This document shows positions 9,430 through 19,183 of a DNA stretch of 64,000 nt, in pieces; positions within the stretch are counted from its first letter, which is position 1; each line of letters opens with the position of its first letter. Position numbers and translations under genes: made by a program. The DNA is from Euonymus europaeus. Its lineage: Eukaryota; Streptophyta; Magnoliopsida; Celastrales; Celastraceae. Below the pieces are notes generated by a model. That model saw only the letters and a list, made by a program, of their open reading frames with translations, had not been told where the DNA came from and ran no database searches. Where the stretch lies: NCBI GenBank assembly GCA_963580455.1, contig OY756958.1, forward strand, positions 20,224,501 to 20,288,500, given 5' to 3'.

Positions 9430-11496
9430 TCACAAAGCTCCATTATAATTATCATTGTTACTGTCAAAATTCTCCATTGATTCTGTAACATATCCGGGAT
9501 AATTGAAGTTGGAAGCCTGACTCAATAGACTTGTGAAAGTTATATTTTGTACCATTCCTCCAGATGCATCACAAAAATTGGAAAGGGATGATGAACCTGC
9601 AAATAAGGTAGAACTTGCAAAAGGCACAGTACCTGCACATATGGTAGTGATTTAATAAGTCTTATAGAATAAAAAGTAAAAGTAGTAACTTTATAAGTAA
9701 AATACCTATCTGTGAAGTTGAAACTCCAGATGCATCACAAAAATATGAGATGCACTAATACTCATCACTGAAAATGCTTTTCTCATTAGACTATTAAACC
9801 GAACTGTCTTTGATGATGTTAAATCACCTCCTGGAATTCCAAAGTCCACATCTTTCACAAATCCTTCTTTCACTGACTTTGTCCATCTCTGTAGGACATA
9901 TTGCGGAGGAATATTTTTGACACCATCCACAACATTCAAAACCCTTAAAGCATGCCGACATAACCAACCTTTGGATTCAAACATTAGACAACTACATGAA
10001 ATGCTCATATCTGCAGGATTAAAATGTACCACATGCAACCTCTTGCCACATTCATCTTGAAACTTTTTGAAAATTTTATGCGTGTAAATGCTAGATGCAT
10101 GCTTCAAAACTCCATTATTACGAACATACAATTTGGGTTTCCCCCGTGCACAACTATAGTCATCTTCAATTTCCACCTCACGCATTTTCCGCGCATTTTC
10201 ATTGTAATGCTTTAGAAACTCCGTTAATGTCATCACTTTACAAGCCATATGGTGGAAAACATTATTCGTGCTCTCACTCCTTTGAGTTGAGCGAATACCT
10301 GCAAAAAAAGTATGAAGACTGAAGGCAGGACACCACTTAAATCGAAGTTCATACAATCTTTTAAGCCACTTATTGTCGCTTACATCCCAACACTGAACCA
10401 TTTTATCTCATGTATGTTGAAACTCTTCTTCATTTTCACAACCATGAAGTAATTTAGTGAAAAATTTGTCCCTAAATTCAGGTTTTCCATAGAGCTGGGG
10501 AATATTTGTTGCGGCATTCTTTGCAATATGCCACTCACACAAACGATGACAAGTATTGGGAAATACTTTTTCAATAGCATTTGACATAGCTTGATCTTGA
10601 TCGGTGAATATGGTCTTAGGAGCCTTGATTCCCATAGCTTCCAAAAAAGTTTCAAACAACCAAATAAATGAAGAAGTGGTCTCATCTAGTAAAAACGCAC
10701 AACCAAATAACGTATTCTTCCAATGATGATTTATCCCAACAACAGGAGCACAAATCATATTATATTTGTTAGTACGGTACGTTGCATAAAAAATAACCAC
10801 ATCACCAAAGCAATCATAATCAATCTTTGACAACCCATCCCTCCAAAAAAAATTGCTCAATCGACTCTGATCATCAATTTGGGTAGCATAAAAAAACATA
10901 GAATCATTAGCTTGCATTAACTTAAAATGATTCATAACACTTTGAGCATCCCCGGCACCTATCATCTTCAATCTTTGAGATTGTAAAAAATTCTGACAAT
11001 CCCTCAAGGTGAACCCAACATTCTTTGCACCCCCAGCTTCTTTTGTTATATCAGAATACGCTTTTGTTGCTATAATTCCAGCATTTGCCATTGACTGTAG
11101 GACACTTGAACTAGTATCAGTCAATTTTTTCCCTTACTTTATCAAATGCCTCTGCTCTTCTTTAATTAACTCATGGTTATGTTCAGATATTAGTTCAATC
11201 ACTTTCCAAACATCACCTTCGATGCCAAACTTCACACGAGCTTTACACCCACACCTAGTATCCAGTCTCTCAATTTTTCTCTGCTCATGTGGTGGGACAT
11301 ATGGTGAAAATCCCTCACAAGAACAAAGAAAAGCACACCGGCGCAATTCGTTCTTACGATTATACGACTTTTGCCCCTTTCAAACTCCAAAACCTTTATG
11401 GATTGCATACATATTATACGTTTTATAAGCATCATCCTCGCAACTAAATTTCATTCCAATCTTGAAAAAAATTTCATCATCCTCATTATCAGCCAT
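9430..11496 (-). pseudogene. FAR1/FHY3-type MULE transposase pseudogene
   Basis: From an ATG at 11496-11494 one frame encodes the full domain order: FAR1 DNA-binding domain (about residues 10-105), the MULE transposase core (KTIFTDQDQAMSNAI, then CHRLCEWHIAKN) and a SWIM zinc finger (CSCLMFESKGWLCRHAL). Three in-frame stops break it: TGA at 11382-11380, TAA at 11136-11134 and TGA at 10410-10408. The segment expected to hold the first catalytic Asp reads VVIFYATYRTNKY, with Tyr where active relatives usually have Asp. A short final exon (about 9632-9430) can be joined across a 75-base intron with GT at about 9706 and AG at about 9633; the upstream frame there is off by one base. The family supplies transposases and the light-signalling factors FAR1/FHY3. 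This one lies inside MULE TIRs and is the element's own enzyme. Confidence 0.92.
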
Positions 11497-11699
11497 AGCA
11501 CAAAAATCCCAAAAAAAAAATCAGCATAGGGAGGCAACTTCTAGCACAGCAAATCCAGTTTATCAAAAAAAAAAAACTAAAACCTAGAAAACACAAATGC
11601 GACATTCACCCATTGTTATGCCTAATACATCTCATTTACATAAAAGTTAAGAGATGCTCACCTGAGATTGATGGCTGAAGAGAATGAATGAGTGAAAGA

Positions 11700-12055
11700 G
11701 AATAAAGATCCACTAGAGACCACTGGAGAAGGAGATTCGAAGGCGACTTCAAACAGGCATCAACTTGGAGAAGGAGATTCGAAGGCGACTTCGGACAGGC
11801 ATCAACTTCGACGATGGGTACCTCGGAAAGAAAAGGGTGAAGACGATGGAGATCGACGTCGAGATGACTTCTTTTGCAATTCCCAATTTCAAAACACTGA
11901 TATGTGTGGACAAAAAAAAATTAAAAAGACATAAAAAATAATTGCCGCCCAAATGAAATGTGTGGGCCAATTAAGCCATATGTCAAACACTGAGTGGGAC
12001 TTGCTCACCACATCAGCGGGTGACATGGTGAGCAAGTCCCACTGAATATTTTCTC
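11700..12055 (-). repeat. MULE right terminal inverted repeat with internal duplication
   Basis: It matches the left TIR in reverse orientation but carries two tandem copies of a block of about 44 bases (TTCGAAGGCGACTTC with CATCAACTT, about 11727-11812) where the left TIR has one. That makes it about 35-40 bases longer than the left. Confidence 0.88.
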
Positions 12056-12127
12056 CTAACTTGGTGAGTGAAAATTCAAATTTAGTGACTAGTTTTTCTG
12101 TCACTAAAATACAGTTTTCTAGTAGTG

Positions 12128-12720
12128 GCCTCGTCTAGCTCGTTCTCAAGATCCCACTTGCTTCTTCGTCTGGGAAAACTTCCTTCTAGAAGCAAGTGTA
12201 GCGAAGACAGAGCTTAAGTAAGGCAGATCCTGATTCTTGGAAAGGTATCGAAGTCACTTCCGGATTAAAAGATTAAAGAGTTCCAGTCCAAAGATAAATG
12301 AGTTAGCTCAGGCTCAGGGCGTGAGATAAAATAGATAAGAAAGGCGATTCCTGATATGAAGAGTTTAGTTGGTATGGTAATTGAATCGTTCATCTGTAGT
12401 TACATTTTGCATCACACGGATGAAAGTGCTTGAATATTATGCAGTGCTGCTTGTTCAGGTGAGAAAATAATACAAAAATCAGCTTCTTTTTTTCCACTTT
12501 CTTGTGCATGTAATTGGTCTAAAATTGTTATTTTTTCATATATGTTCGCTGGTCTTTTCTCCTTCCATGTCGGTGCAGCAGTAAACACAATGTTTTATCG
12601 ATCGCATTCCATCAAATTGTGGAGAGAAGGTTGACATCATAACACCACAGATAGGTACATATATATAACACACATTCACTTACTTTCACACAAACAAGCC
12701 AACATATATGAATTCATACA
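12128..12720. other. Intergenic region between the CACTA end and the dirigent gene
   Basis: No gene is supported. The part at about 12128-12370 is less AT-rich than its surroundings and resembles plant mitochondrial intergenic DNA in texture, for instance CTTCGTCTGGGAAAACTTCC. The part at 12600-12720 is the likely 3' flank of the dirigent gene. Confidence 0.35.
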
Positions 12721-12730
12721 AAATGCATTC

Positions 12731-13468
12731 TTAGTATTTTAGGTGGATAATGATCCTCAGCAATGTCTCTGTTCCATCCAGGACATTTTGACCAGCTGGT
12801 ATGAGCGATCTTACTTCAGCAAACCCGAAAGCATTCTTGTATTTGCCAGTCCCACCACTTATAGTCAAATGTGAGTACTTGCCCCCAATCTTGTATATTC
12901 CATAAAAGTTGAGGCTATCACCGAATTCCCCTCCTTCAAACATGGCTGTAAAGGCCATCATCTGAGTGGTTCCATCAGCGGAGCTCGTCACATATACTCC
13001 TTGAGCTTTACCCAGTGCCTGTGAACCAAACTCAGGACTAGATGTCAATGCATCATCAATGACAGTGATTGTTCCGAACCCTAGTCCTAGTCCGTCTGGT
13101 CCGAGTTGAATTTGGGGATTCCCATTGACATTCTGATTGTCTGTTTTTCCTACAAACGTTGTACCAGCCAAGCCAGTTCCCAGTGGAATGCCATTGGCGG
13201 AATTGATGGTTGGAATGGCACCGTTGGCATCGGGGATTGGCACTCCATCTTTTGGTGGAAGAAATCCCAATGGCCTAGCAAAGGGCACTTGACCATTATA
13301 GATGTTCCCAAGCAAGCCGGTGACTGGCCTTGCCGTGGCTGCACTGCCTCCAAGAATGTCATGCATGTATAACTCAAGCGCCGGTTCTTCTCCTGCAATT
13401 GATGCAGCAGCAATAATCGCGATGTGCATAGCTGCAAAAACCAATGTGATTGGTAATTGGTTGAACAT
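12731..13468 (-). CDS. Dirigent protein of the extended (ESB1/DIR-e-like) class
   Basis: An intronless 245-residue protein. A hydrophobic N-terminus (about residues 7-25) looks like a secretion signal. The dirigent barrel starts at LELYMHDILGG. The middle has a Gly/Pro/Asn-rich insert (about residues 60-125, including GIPLGTGLAGTTF), a feature of the long dirigent subgroup that includes Arabidopsis ESB1/DIR10. The C-terminal half has conserved GTITVIDD, GKAQGVYV, FEGGEFGDSLNFYGI and SGGTGKYKNAFGFAEVR. Dirigent proteins act in the apoplast and steer coupling of phenoxy radicals; ESB1-type members help deposit lignin at the Casparian strip. Which substrate this one serves cannot be told from sequence. 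The ATG at 13468 gives the signal peptide at the right place. The ORF is complete. Confidence 0.95.
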   Translation of the reverse strand: MFNQLPITLVFAAMHIAIIAAASIAGEEPALELYMHDILGGSAATARPVTGLLGNIYNGQVPFARPLGFLPPKDGVPIPDANGAIPTINSANGIPLGTGLAGTTFVGKTDNQNVNGNPQIQLGPDGLGLGFGTITVIDDALTSSPEFGSQALGKAQGVYVTSSADGTTQMMAFTAMFEGGEFGDSLNFYGIYKIGGKYSHLTISGGTGKYKNAFGFAEVRSLIPAGQNVLDGTETLLRIIIHLKY

Positions 13469-13569
13469 CGATCTTTGCTTGTGTGTGTGCGCGCCTCTGT
13501 GGATTCTGTGATTTAGGGAAATGAAGGTCTTTGGATGTCTTTGTTATTGGTCTAAGGAGCAAATACATG

Positions 13570-13580
13570 CTATTTAAACA
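13570..13580 (-). promoter_or_regulatory. TATA-like box of the dirigent gene
   Basis: On the minus strand TTTAAATAGC lies about 105 bases upstream of the dirigent ATG, a normal spacing for a plant TATA box plus a short 5' UTR. Confidence 0.45.
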
Positions 13581-13599
13581 GAGCAGGTTGGCTAAGGTG

Positions 13600-14321
13600 G
13601 AGTAAGTAGAGACAACTCAAATGGTAGTGAAGTTGTTGGAGTGTTGTTAGTTGAGTCATTTTGTTTTAGTTGTACTGACAAATTGATATTTTAATCTATT
13701 ATATGTCATGCAGGCATTGTTGGATGCTGTCAATTTTGTTGCTGTAAATAGTAAACATGAAGAGTCCATTATTTAGGCTTGCAACTTTTATAGAAATAGT
13801 CACTTCATGAAAGTATTGAAAGATTGCGGGAGGAGGTTTCTGAAAAGAAAAACAAGAAGAGATTGCGGGAGCGCAGTCTGTTTAGCAAAGAGATGATTGG
13901 GCCGAAAGTTATTCAGGCCCACAACAGAGAGGACCATTGAGCCATCAGCCCATTTCAGAGAAGTTTTTCTTACTTGATAGGGGCCGCGCTCTATCAGTTA
14001 GGACTTAGGACAGACCCTGATCCGGTCGTCCACAGAACTTGTCGGAACATATCGGCATACATCTTCAGATTCTGTTCCTTGTCTTGCGTCCGAGGAGGTA
14101 CCGTCGGCCTCAACGACATCTTGATTCTCGTGCAATTCGTGGCTATAGATGGGCAAACGGCTGGGGAATCCGATCGAGAAGTGATCAGGAATTGGCGCTG
14201 TAATTTTTGATACCGGTTAGGCTTCCACTGTGGGGATTTGTTATTTCATGCCAAGTAATTTCCAATTTTTGAACTTTTTTTTTTGTTGGTTTTTGGTTTG
14301 GGTATTGAAATTGGGGGCTCA
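13600..14321. other. Intergenic region between divergent genes
   Basis: The dirigent gene is transcribed leftward and the trihelix gene rightward, so this holds both promoters. The last 350 bases are GC-richer and probably include the 5' UTR of the trihelix gene. No gene is recognised. Confidence 0.5.
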
Positions 14322-15638
14322 ATGATGCCACCGAGGAGAAAGAAATGGACTGAGGCCGAAGAAAAAACCCTAATTAACAAGTATGGCGAGATGGTCTCCG
14401 ATGGGACCCTAGCCAAGATGAAAACGCGCGAGAAAAAATTCAAACCCATTGCACACCATGTGAATTCTGTGCACCATCTCCGTGACCCAATTGGGTACCC
14501 TTGGCTGTGGACATGGAAGGATGTGTCCACCAAGGTGCAGAACATGAGACACCAGTACTTGCTTGTTAAGCAAAAGATTAAGAGACCAGACTTTCCGGTT
14601 GACGATTCCGGGGTTGATTGTAGTGGAGATGAATTCGATTGGGTGGAAGGGCTTACACATTGGTCAAATTTTTTGCGGTATAAGGAGGTCTTTGGGGATG
14701 TCCCGGTTGCTTATATCAGTAACACTAATGATTCAGCAGTGATTGCAAATGAGGATAGGCAAAATGGTGGGGGGCTTGTTACTGAAGGTAGAACTTTGGA
14801 AATGGTAGAATTTGAGCCAATGGGTCATTCGGGAGATGGGGATTTTGTTGGGATTGATGGGGGTGAGAATGGAGTGTTGAGTTTGAGGTTTGAGTATGAT
14901 GCGGAAGAGGCTGCCGAGAACTTTAATGGTAATGATCAGATAAGAGAGGAAGCTGAAGATGGTTTTGTGTATGAAGACGTTGACCCAAATGGGGCTAATA
15001 TGAAAAAGAAGAGAAAGGCATTAAAGGGTTTAGAAAAGAAGACGTGTAGGTTTCTTTTGAACCAGCTAGCGCAGTTTAGGGACATGGAGGCGCGATTTGA
15101 GCACAGGGATACAGAGAGAGAGCGGGAAAGGCGTAGGAGGGAAAACAGTCGAATGGAGAAAGAACTAGAGTGGGAACGAAAATATGAAGAGAGGGAAAAA
15201 GAGAGAGAAGAGAGGGAAAAGGCAAGGGAGAAGTTAAGGAGGCAGAGGGTTCAAGAGTGGGAAGCATTGGAGAGGGAGAGCGAAGAGAGAGGAAGAAGAA
15301 GACGTGAGGAAGCATTGGATCAGGAGAGGGAATGGGAGGAAAACATTAACAGGCAAAGATCAGATTGGAAGAAGAGGATTGACAATATGTTGGGTCAGCA
15401 CCGGGCTGAAATGGGGCAAATCCAGACCCGTATTCTTCACGAGCAACAAAACCTTACTAGCCAGTTGCTAGGGATTGTTTCTCAGTGGACAGCTCAACCC
15501 ACTGGGCTTTCGGATCATACTGGTGCAAGCAACCATTATCTTTCGCAAATGATGCAGAATCTCCACCACGGTATGGTTCATGGAGACACAAGAGTGGATG
15601 GAGATACTCAAGAAGACCACTTTATAGTGGATGGATAA
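14322..15638 (+). CDS. Trihelix/SANT-like protein with a charged coiled coil
   Basis: The frame is open from 14283, but the first ATG is at 14322 (a second follows at 14325), giving about 438 residues with no intron. The N-terminus (about residues 4-90) has the tryptophan-containing helical pattern of a Myb/trihelix DNA-binding domain: RRKKWTEAEEKTLINKYGEM, then YPWLWTWKDVSTKVQNMRHQ. The middle is acidic. Residues about 250-375 are a very regular Glu/Arg-rich coiled coil (RERERRRRENSRMEKELEWE and similar), followed by a Gln-rich tail. This suggests a nuclear DNA-binding protein that dimerises, but no target or role can be read. Similar plant proteins are often mis-named golgin- or trichohyalin-like because of the charged coil. 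Confidence 0.85.
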   Translation: MMPPRRKKWTEAEEKTLINKYGEMVSDGTLAKMKTREKKFKPIAHHVNSVHHLRDPIGYPWLWTWKDVSTKVQNMRHQYLLVKQKIKRPDFPVDDSGVDCSGDEFDWVEGLTHWSNFLRYKEVFGDVPVAYISNTNDSAVIANEDRQNGGGLVTEGRTLEMVEFEPMGHSGDGDFVGIDGGENGVLSLRFEYDAEEAAENFNGNDQIREEAEDGFVYEDVDPNGANMKKKRKALKGLEKKTCRFLLNQLAQFRDMEARFEHRDTERERERRRRENSRMEKELEWERKYEEREKEREEREKAREKLRRQRVQEWEALERESEERGRRRREEALDQEREWEENINRQRSDWKKRIDNMLGQHRAEMGQIQTRILHEQQNLTSQLLGIVSQWTAQPTGLSDHTGASNHYLSQMMQNLHHGMVHGDTRVDGDTQEDHFIVDG

Positions 15639-18060
15639 TGTTGTATGATTATATATCCCCATCACTTGCATATTTTGAGCTGCTGCTAAATCATTAGGGA
15701 GCGTGCAGAATCTTTTGTATCATGAAGAGAAGTGTAAAGGTCAGAAAATTGTTAATTACATTCTGCTGTATAATGTTGATTACATATGCTTGTACACAGC
15801 CATATTTAGTTCAAATAACAGGCAACAAGTGATAGATATTTCCTTGCTTTCAATTTTGGGGTAATAATATCTGTCAAGCATATATGATTTTTTATTTATT
15901 TTGAATACGGTATTGTGTAATCATTTGTCAACCTCCTTTAATATTATTGCATAAAGAGTTAAAATAGAATGCCAATCACATTCTTAAGGTACTGACCATT
16001 CATGGTCAATAAATTGCTCTGATGGCACGGTTGATTGGTGATAGTTGGACTTGGATCGAAATGCCATTATCCTGAGTTGCATGTGTTTCAGGTTTTCATA
16101 TTCTGAATCTCACTGAAAATTAGAGAATCATATAGTTTCTCTACGTCATGACAAAAAGTTCTATTTCAAAATACAGATAATCATGTTTCTTCGACTGTCA
16201 ATCTCCTTTTGAAATCAAGGTGTCGCAAACATCTTCCTTTGGGAGGGGCTTCACCTTCCATTGGGGGAATGATGTGGATTTTTTTGGGTAGCCATGATGC
16301 AATTGATAAGAAAGGCTGTCAATAAGAAACTAGAAGTGCAAGGAATTTGATAATTTTATGAAATGAGAAAATTGATAGTTAAACTCTGAAGTACTCGCAT
16401 CATCATAAGGGCACTGACGTGTGTATGGGATTAAGTTCGTTCCAAATATGTAATACATCTACTGAGATAACTGATAACGTCAATTTCATTGATTTGAATG
16501 ACAAAGAACATATGTTTCAAAAGCATAATCAATAATAATTCAAGTCAAACTATTCAAAAAAAAATTAATGTTAGTATTTCCCTCATTCTTTGCTGATATG
16601 CTACACTTGTTACCTGTGATTATTATTCACCTCAATAGTTTTCTACATTGCTTCCATGTGTGTTGTGGCCATGTACTTTTATGAACCAAAACCTTTTTGT
16701 GCTCTTTGCATATTCTTCATTACATGGACTGCTGCAAGTCTGCAACTGCAGTTCTTGTTGCAGTGATTGTGAGTATACCCGTATATTCTAGTGTATGCTA
16801 TGTTAAGTTCCAACTCGTGGACTTTTCACCTTTTCATATTGCTAGAGGTTCAACGAAAAGATCATTTAATTATTTTGGTGATGACCAAATTATAAGGGAG
16901 ATAAAAACCAATTCGTGAAGGGAGCTTATGTTCTGGGTTTACACTTTAGAGTTTCTGATAGCACTTTTATGGATGTTATGTAGTCAGGAATGCCTTATTT
17001 CTCAGACAAAACTTCTGTTTTTGAAGTGAATAAGTAACTCATTGATGGCAAAGGTAATATAAATGGGAAAAGGCTGATTAGCCAAACACTGTAATTGTTC
17101 AGAGACGGCCATGAAAGGCGAACTCACAATCTATGCAAGCAGCTCATCCATATGACTCAGGCTTAAGTTATAAGTTGAAGATGAGAGACATCTGTTCTTA
17201 TCTTCTTCTCCTGCTTGGAGATGGCCAGATCATGAAGCCAGCATATTTTCATCTGGGCCTGTGCACTACGATATGCTAATTTTCTATTGCAGATTTGCAG
17301 TAGTAAGTCTATTTCCTTCCTAGACTTATCCTGCTTTGCTAAAGTTCCATAATTTCATTTGTGCTGAACTCGTGCGGAGAAAAAAAAATTGGCTCTAAAT
17401 TGCAGGTCAATCAAGGTCTTTTATCTTCAGGAATCATGGCTTCTTTCATTTTCTGCCTCTGCTGGTCGTCTATAAGAAGGTTAGAAGACTTTAAATAGTT
17501 ATCTTTTTTTTTATGAAGTATATATTCGTTTTATTATTTGCCATTAAGCTTTTCAGCAAGTAGTTTTCCTAGTCACTCTTCAAGAAGACTCTATATCTTT
17601 GAAACTTCTCCTGAAATGGGTTAAAATTTATAATGTGAATCCTTAGTGTGTGCACCCAGCAAACACTTGCTATTTTACTTTTTACCTCAGAACAACCATG
17701 GCAAAACTTGATCAGAATGCAAAAAATACTTCTACATACATATGCTATGATCTATATGTTTTGTGTTTGGATATTTCAATAGAAAAGTCAGATTGCTTCC
17801 TCTCTTCTTTCATTAAGCAGGAGTCGGTTTACATCACAGGCGTCAAACTTGAATGCCAAGTAATTCACGGATCATGACATCGCATCATTTATTTTGTTTC
17901 TATTCTTTGATCATGGGAAAAATTGAGGCAAGCATTTTTCTTTTTAGGACAAGTGCATTTTTCTTTTTTCTCTGATGTTTCCTTCACATTTATCCTCTGT
18001 TTTTCCTTTTCCAAAATTAAAGGTGGGTCTGTTTTTTGGAGCAAAAGAGTTCAGATTTTT
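15639..18060. other. Non-coding region downstream of the trihelix gene
   Basis: About 2.4 kb of AT-rich sequence without a convincing ORF. The first few hundred bases are presumably 3' UTR. The remainder shows no recognised repeat, RNA gene or exon. Confidence 0.5.
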
Positions 18061-18084
18061 ATCACATATCCTTGAATTCTTATC

Positions 18085-18463
18085 CTAGGTTGGTTGACAA
18101 GTGTATGGGTGCCTTATGGAGTCGCCGACTTGAGGACTCTCTAGCGTGAGGAGTCGTAGGCACGCGGAGTCTCCGATGTGAGGAGTAGCCAGCAAGTGGT
18201 ATGCACTGTGTTGAAGTGGGTCCCACTTCACTTGCCACATCAACAAGCCACTTCAGCTGCTGAGACTGCTGTGAGCAATCAGTGCACAGAGAGCAGGATT
18301 GGGTTCGATTGTGAATGAGTCTGGGTTCAATCGTGGTTGGTATGTGGATCAAATAAAGGTGGTATTTAATTCGCCAGCAAGCCTGGTTTAGTGTCATGTT
18401 GGCTCTGGATGCAAAAGAAAAAAGTGGGCTTCCATTGTTTCGCAATTTAAAAAAAAAAAAAAC
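18085..18463 (+). repeat. Unclassified poly(A)-tailed repeat candidate
   Basis: A GC-richer block ends in a run of 15 A at about 18449-18463, suggesting a retroposed sequence. It contains GGGTTCGATTGTG and GGGTTCAATCGTGG, both resembling a pol III box B. However, their distance from the left edge is too great for an ordinary tRNA-derived SINE. It could instead be the 3' end of a LINE or a retroposed transcript. Confidence 0.3.
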
Positions 18464-19183
18464 AATCCCGACAAATTACTAAAGCTATCAGCAACTAAAA
18501 AGATTGATATAAGCCCTACGTAAAGGATGTCAAGAAGGGTAAAATTTTACAACTAATAAGAAAAACTAAGCCATCTTAAGCAAATAATGGTGCCACTACC
18601 AATTATTTTCAACCGTAAGATTTGGATTTACAGAACATCTGAGCCTTCTGCATCATCGGATTGCAATCACAAGATTTGCAAAAGATGCAAACATTGTGGT
18701 TTTATCATCATTCACATGACAATTAAGAAAATAACGATCCCTATCGCTGGCAACTCTTGATGGTACTTCCAATAAAGATAAAGAGGCCAGCAATCAGAAA
18801 TAATAGTTTGCATTGCAATGGAGCACAATATACTTACGTATGATCGGTCGCATGCCAGAAGTGCTAGCGATGCGTACTCAACCGAACCAGCACTGGTAAA
18901 AGGTTGATGATTTTCACAAACCTTCTTATGAAAAGAGAACAATAACCCTTACTTCTATCCAAGATTCAGGTAAACAGAAAGGGCCAACAAAGACACTAAG
19001 GATATAAAAAATAAAAATAAAATGTCGAAAGTATTTTCACCAATGTAAAGGTTTTGGGCTTTCGGCTATGTTCTTTTATTTCACCACAAAGAGGCACCAT
19101 GCAACACAAGGAATTCGCACAAGAGAACATATGGACTCTTTGACGATGAAGCATGCATTACAAGTGGACTTGTTAATATAGTT

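Larger units (their letters stand above)
7689..12055 (-). mobile_element. Mutator-like element (MULE) with long TIRs and FAR1-type transposase
   Basis: The 4,367-bp element starts GAGAAAATATTCAGTGGG and ends with its reverse complement. It is flanked by a perfect 9-bp target duplication CTAACTTGG at 7680-7688 and 12056-12064; 9 bp is characteristic of Mutator elements. The terminal inverted repeats extend about 320 bp (7689 to about 8008, and about 11700 to 12055) and are well over 90% identical by eye. The cargo is a FAR1/FHY3-type transposase on the minus strand with in-frame stops, so this copy is no longer autonomous. It sits inside a CACTA end. Confidence 0.93.
7570..12127 (+). mobile_element. 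3' end of a CACTA element, split by a MULE insertion
   Basis: The right border carries TTTTCTAGTAGTGG at 12114-12127. Read on the other strand this is CACTACTAGAAAA, the diagnostic CACTA (En/Spm) terminal motif. GTGACAGAA/GTCACTA-type subterminal motifs lie on both sides of the inserted MULE (about 7620-7679 and 12065-12113). Removing 7689-12055 plus one target copy rejoins them into a continuous subterminal region. The matching 5' terminus was not found in the window. The preceding ORF at 6793-7335 is the probable coding remnant. Confidence 0.7.

Noticed and set aside
13106..13437. Open frames overlapping the dirigent gene on both strands
   Set aside because: Dense coding constraint in a GC-richer exon opens other frames; none shows a domain.
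14283..14321. Upstream TTG start for the trihelix gene
   Set aside because: Plants rarely initiate at TTG; two ATG codons follow at 14322 and 14325.
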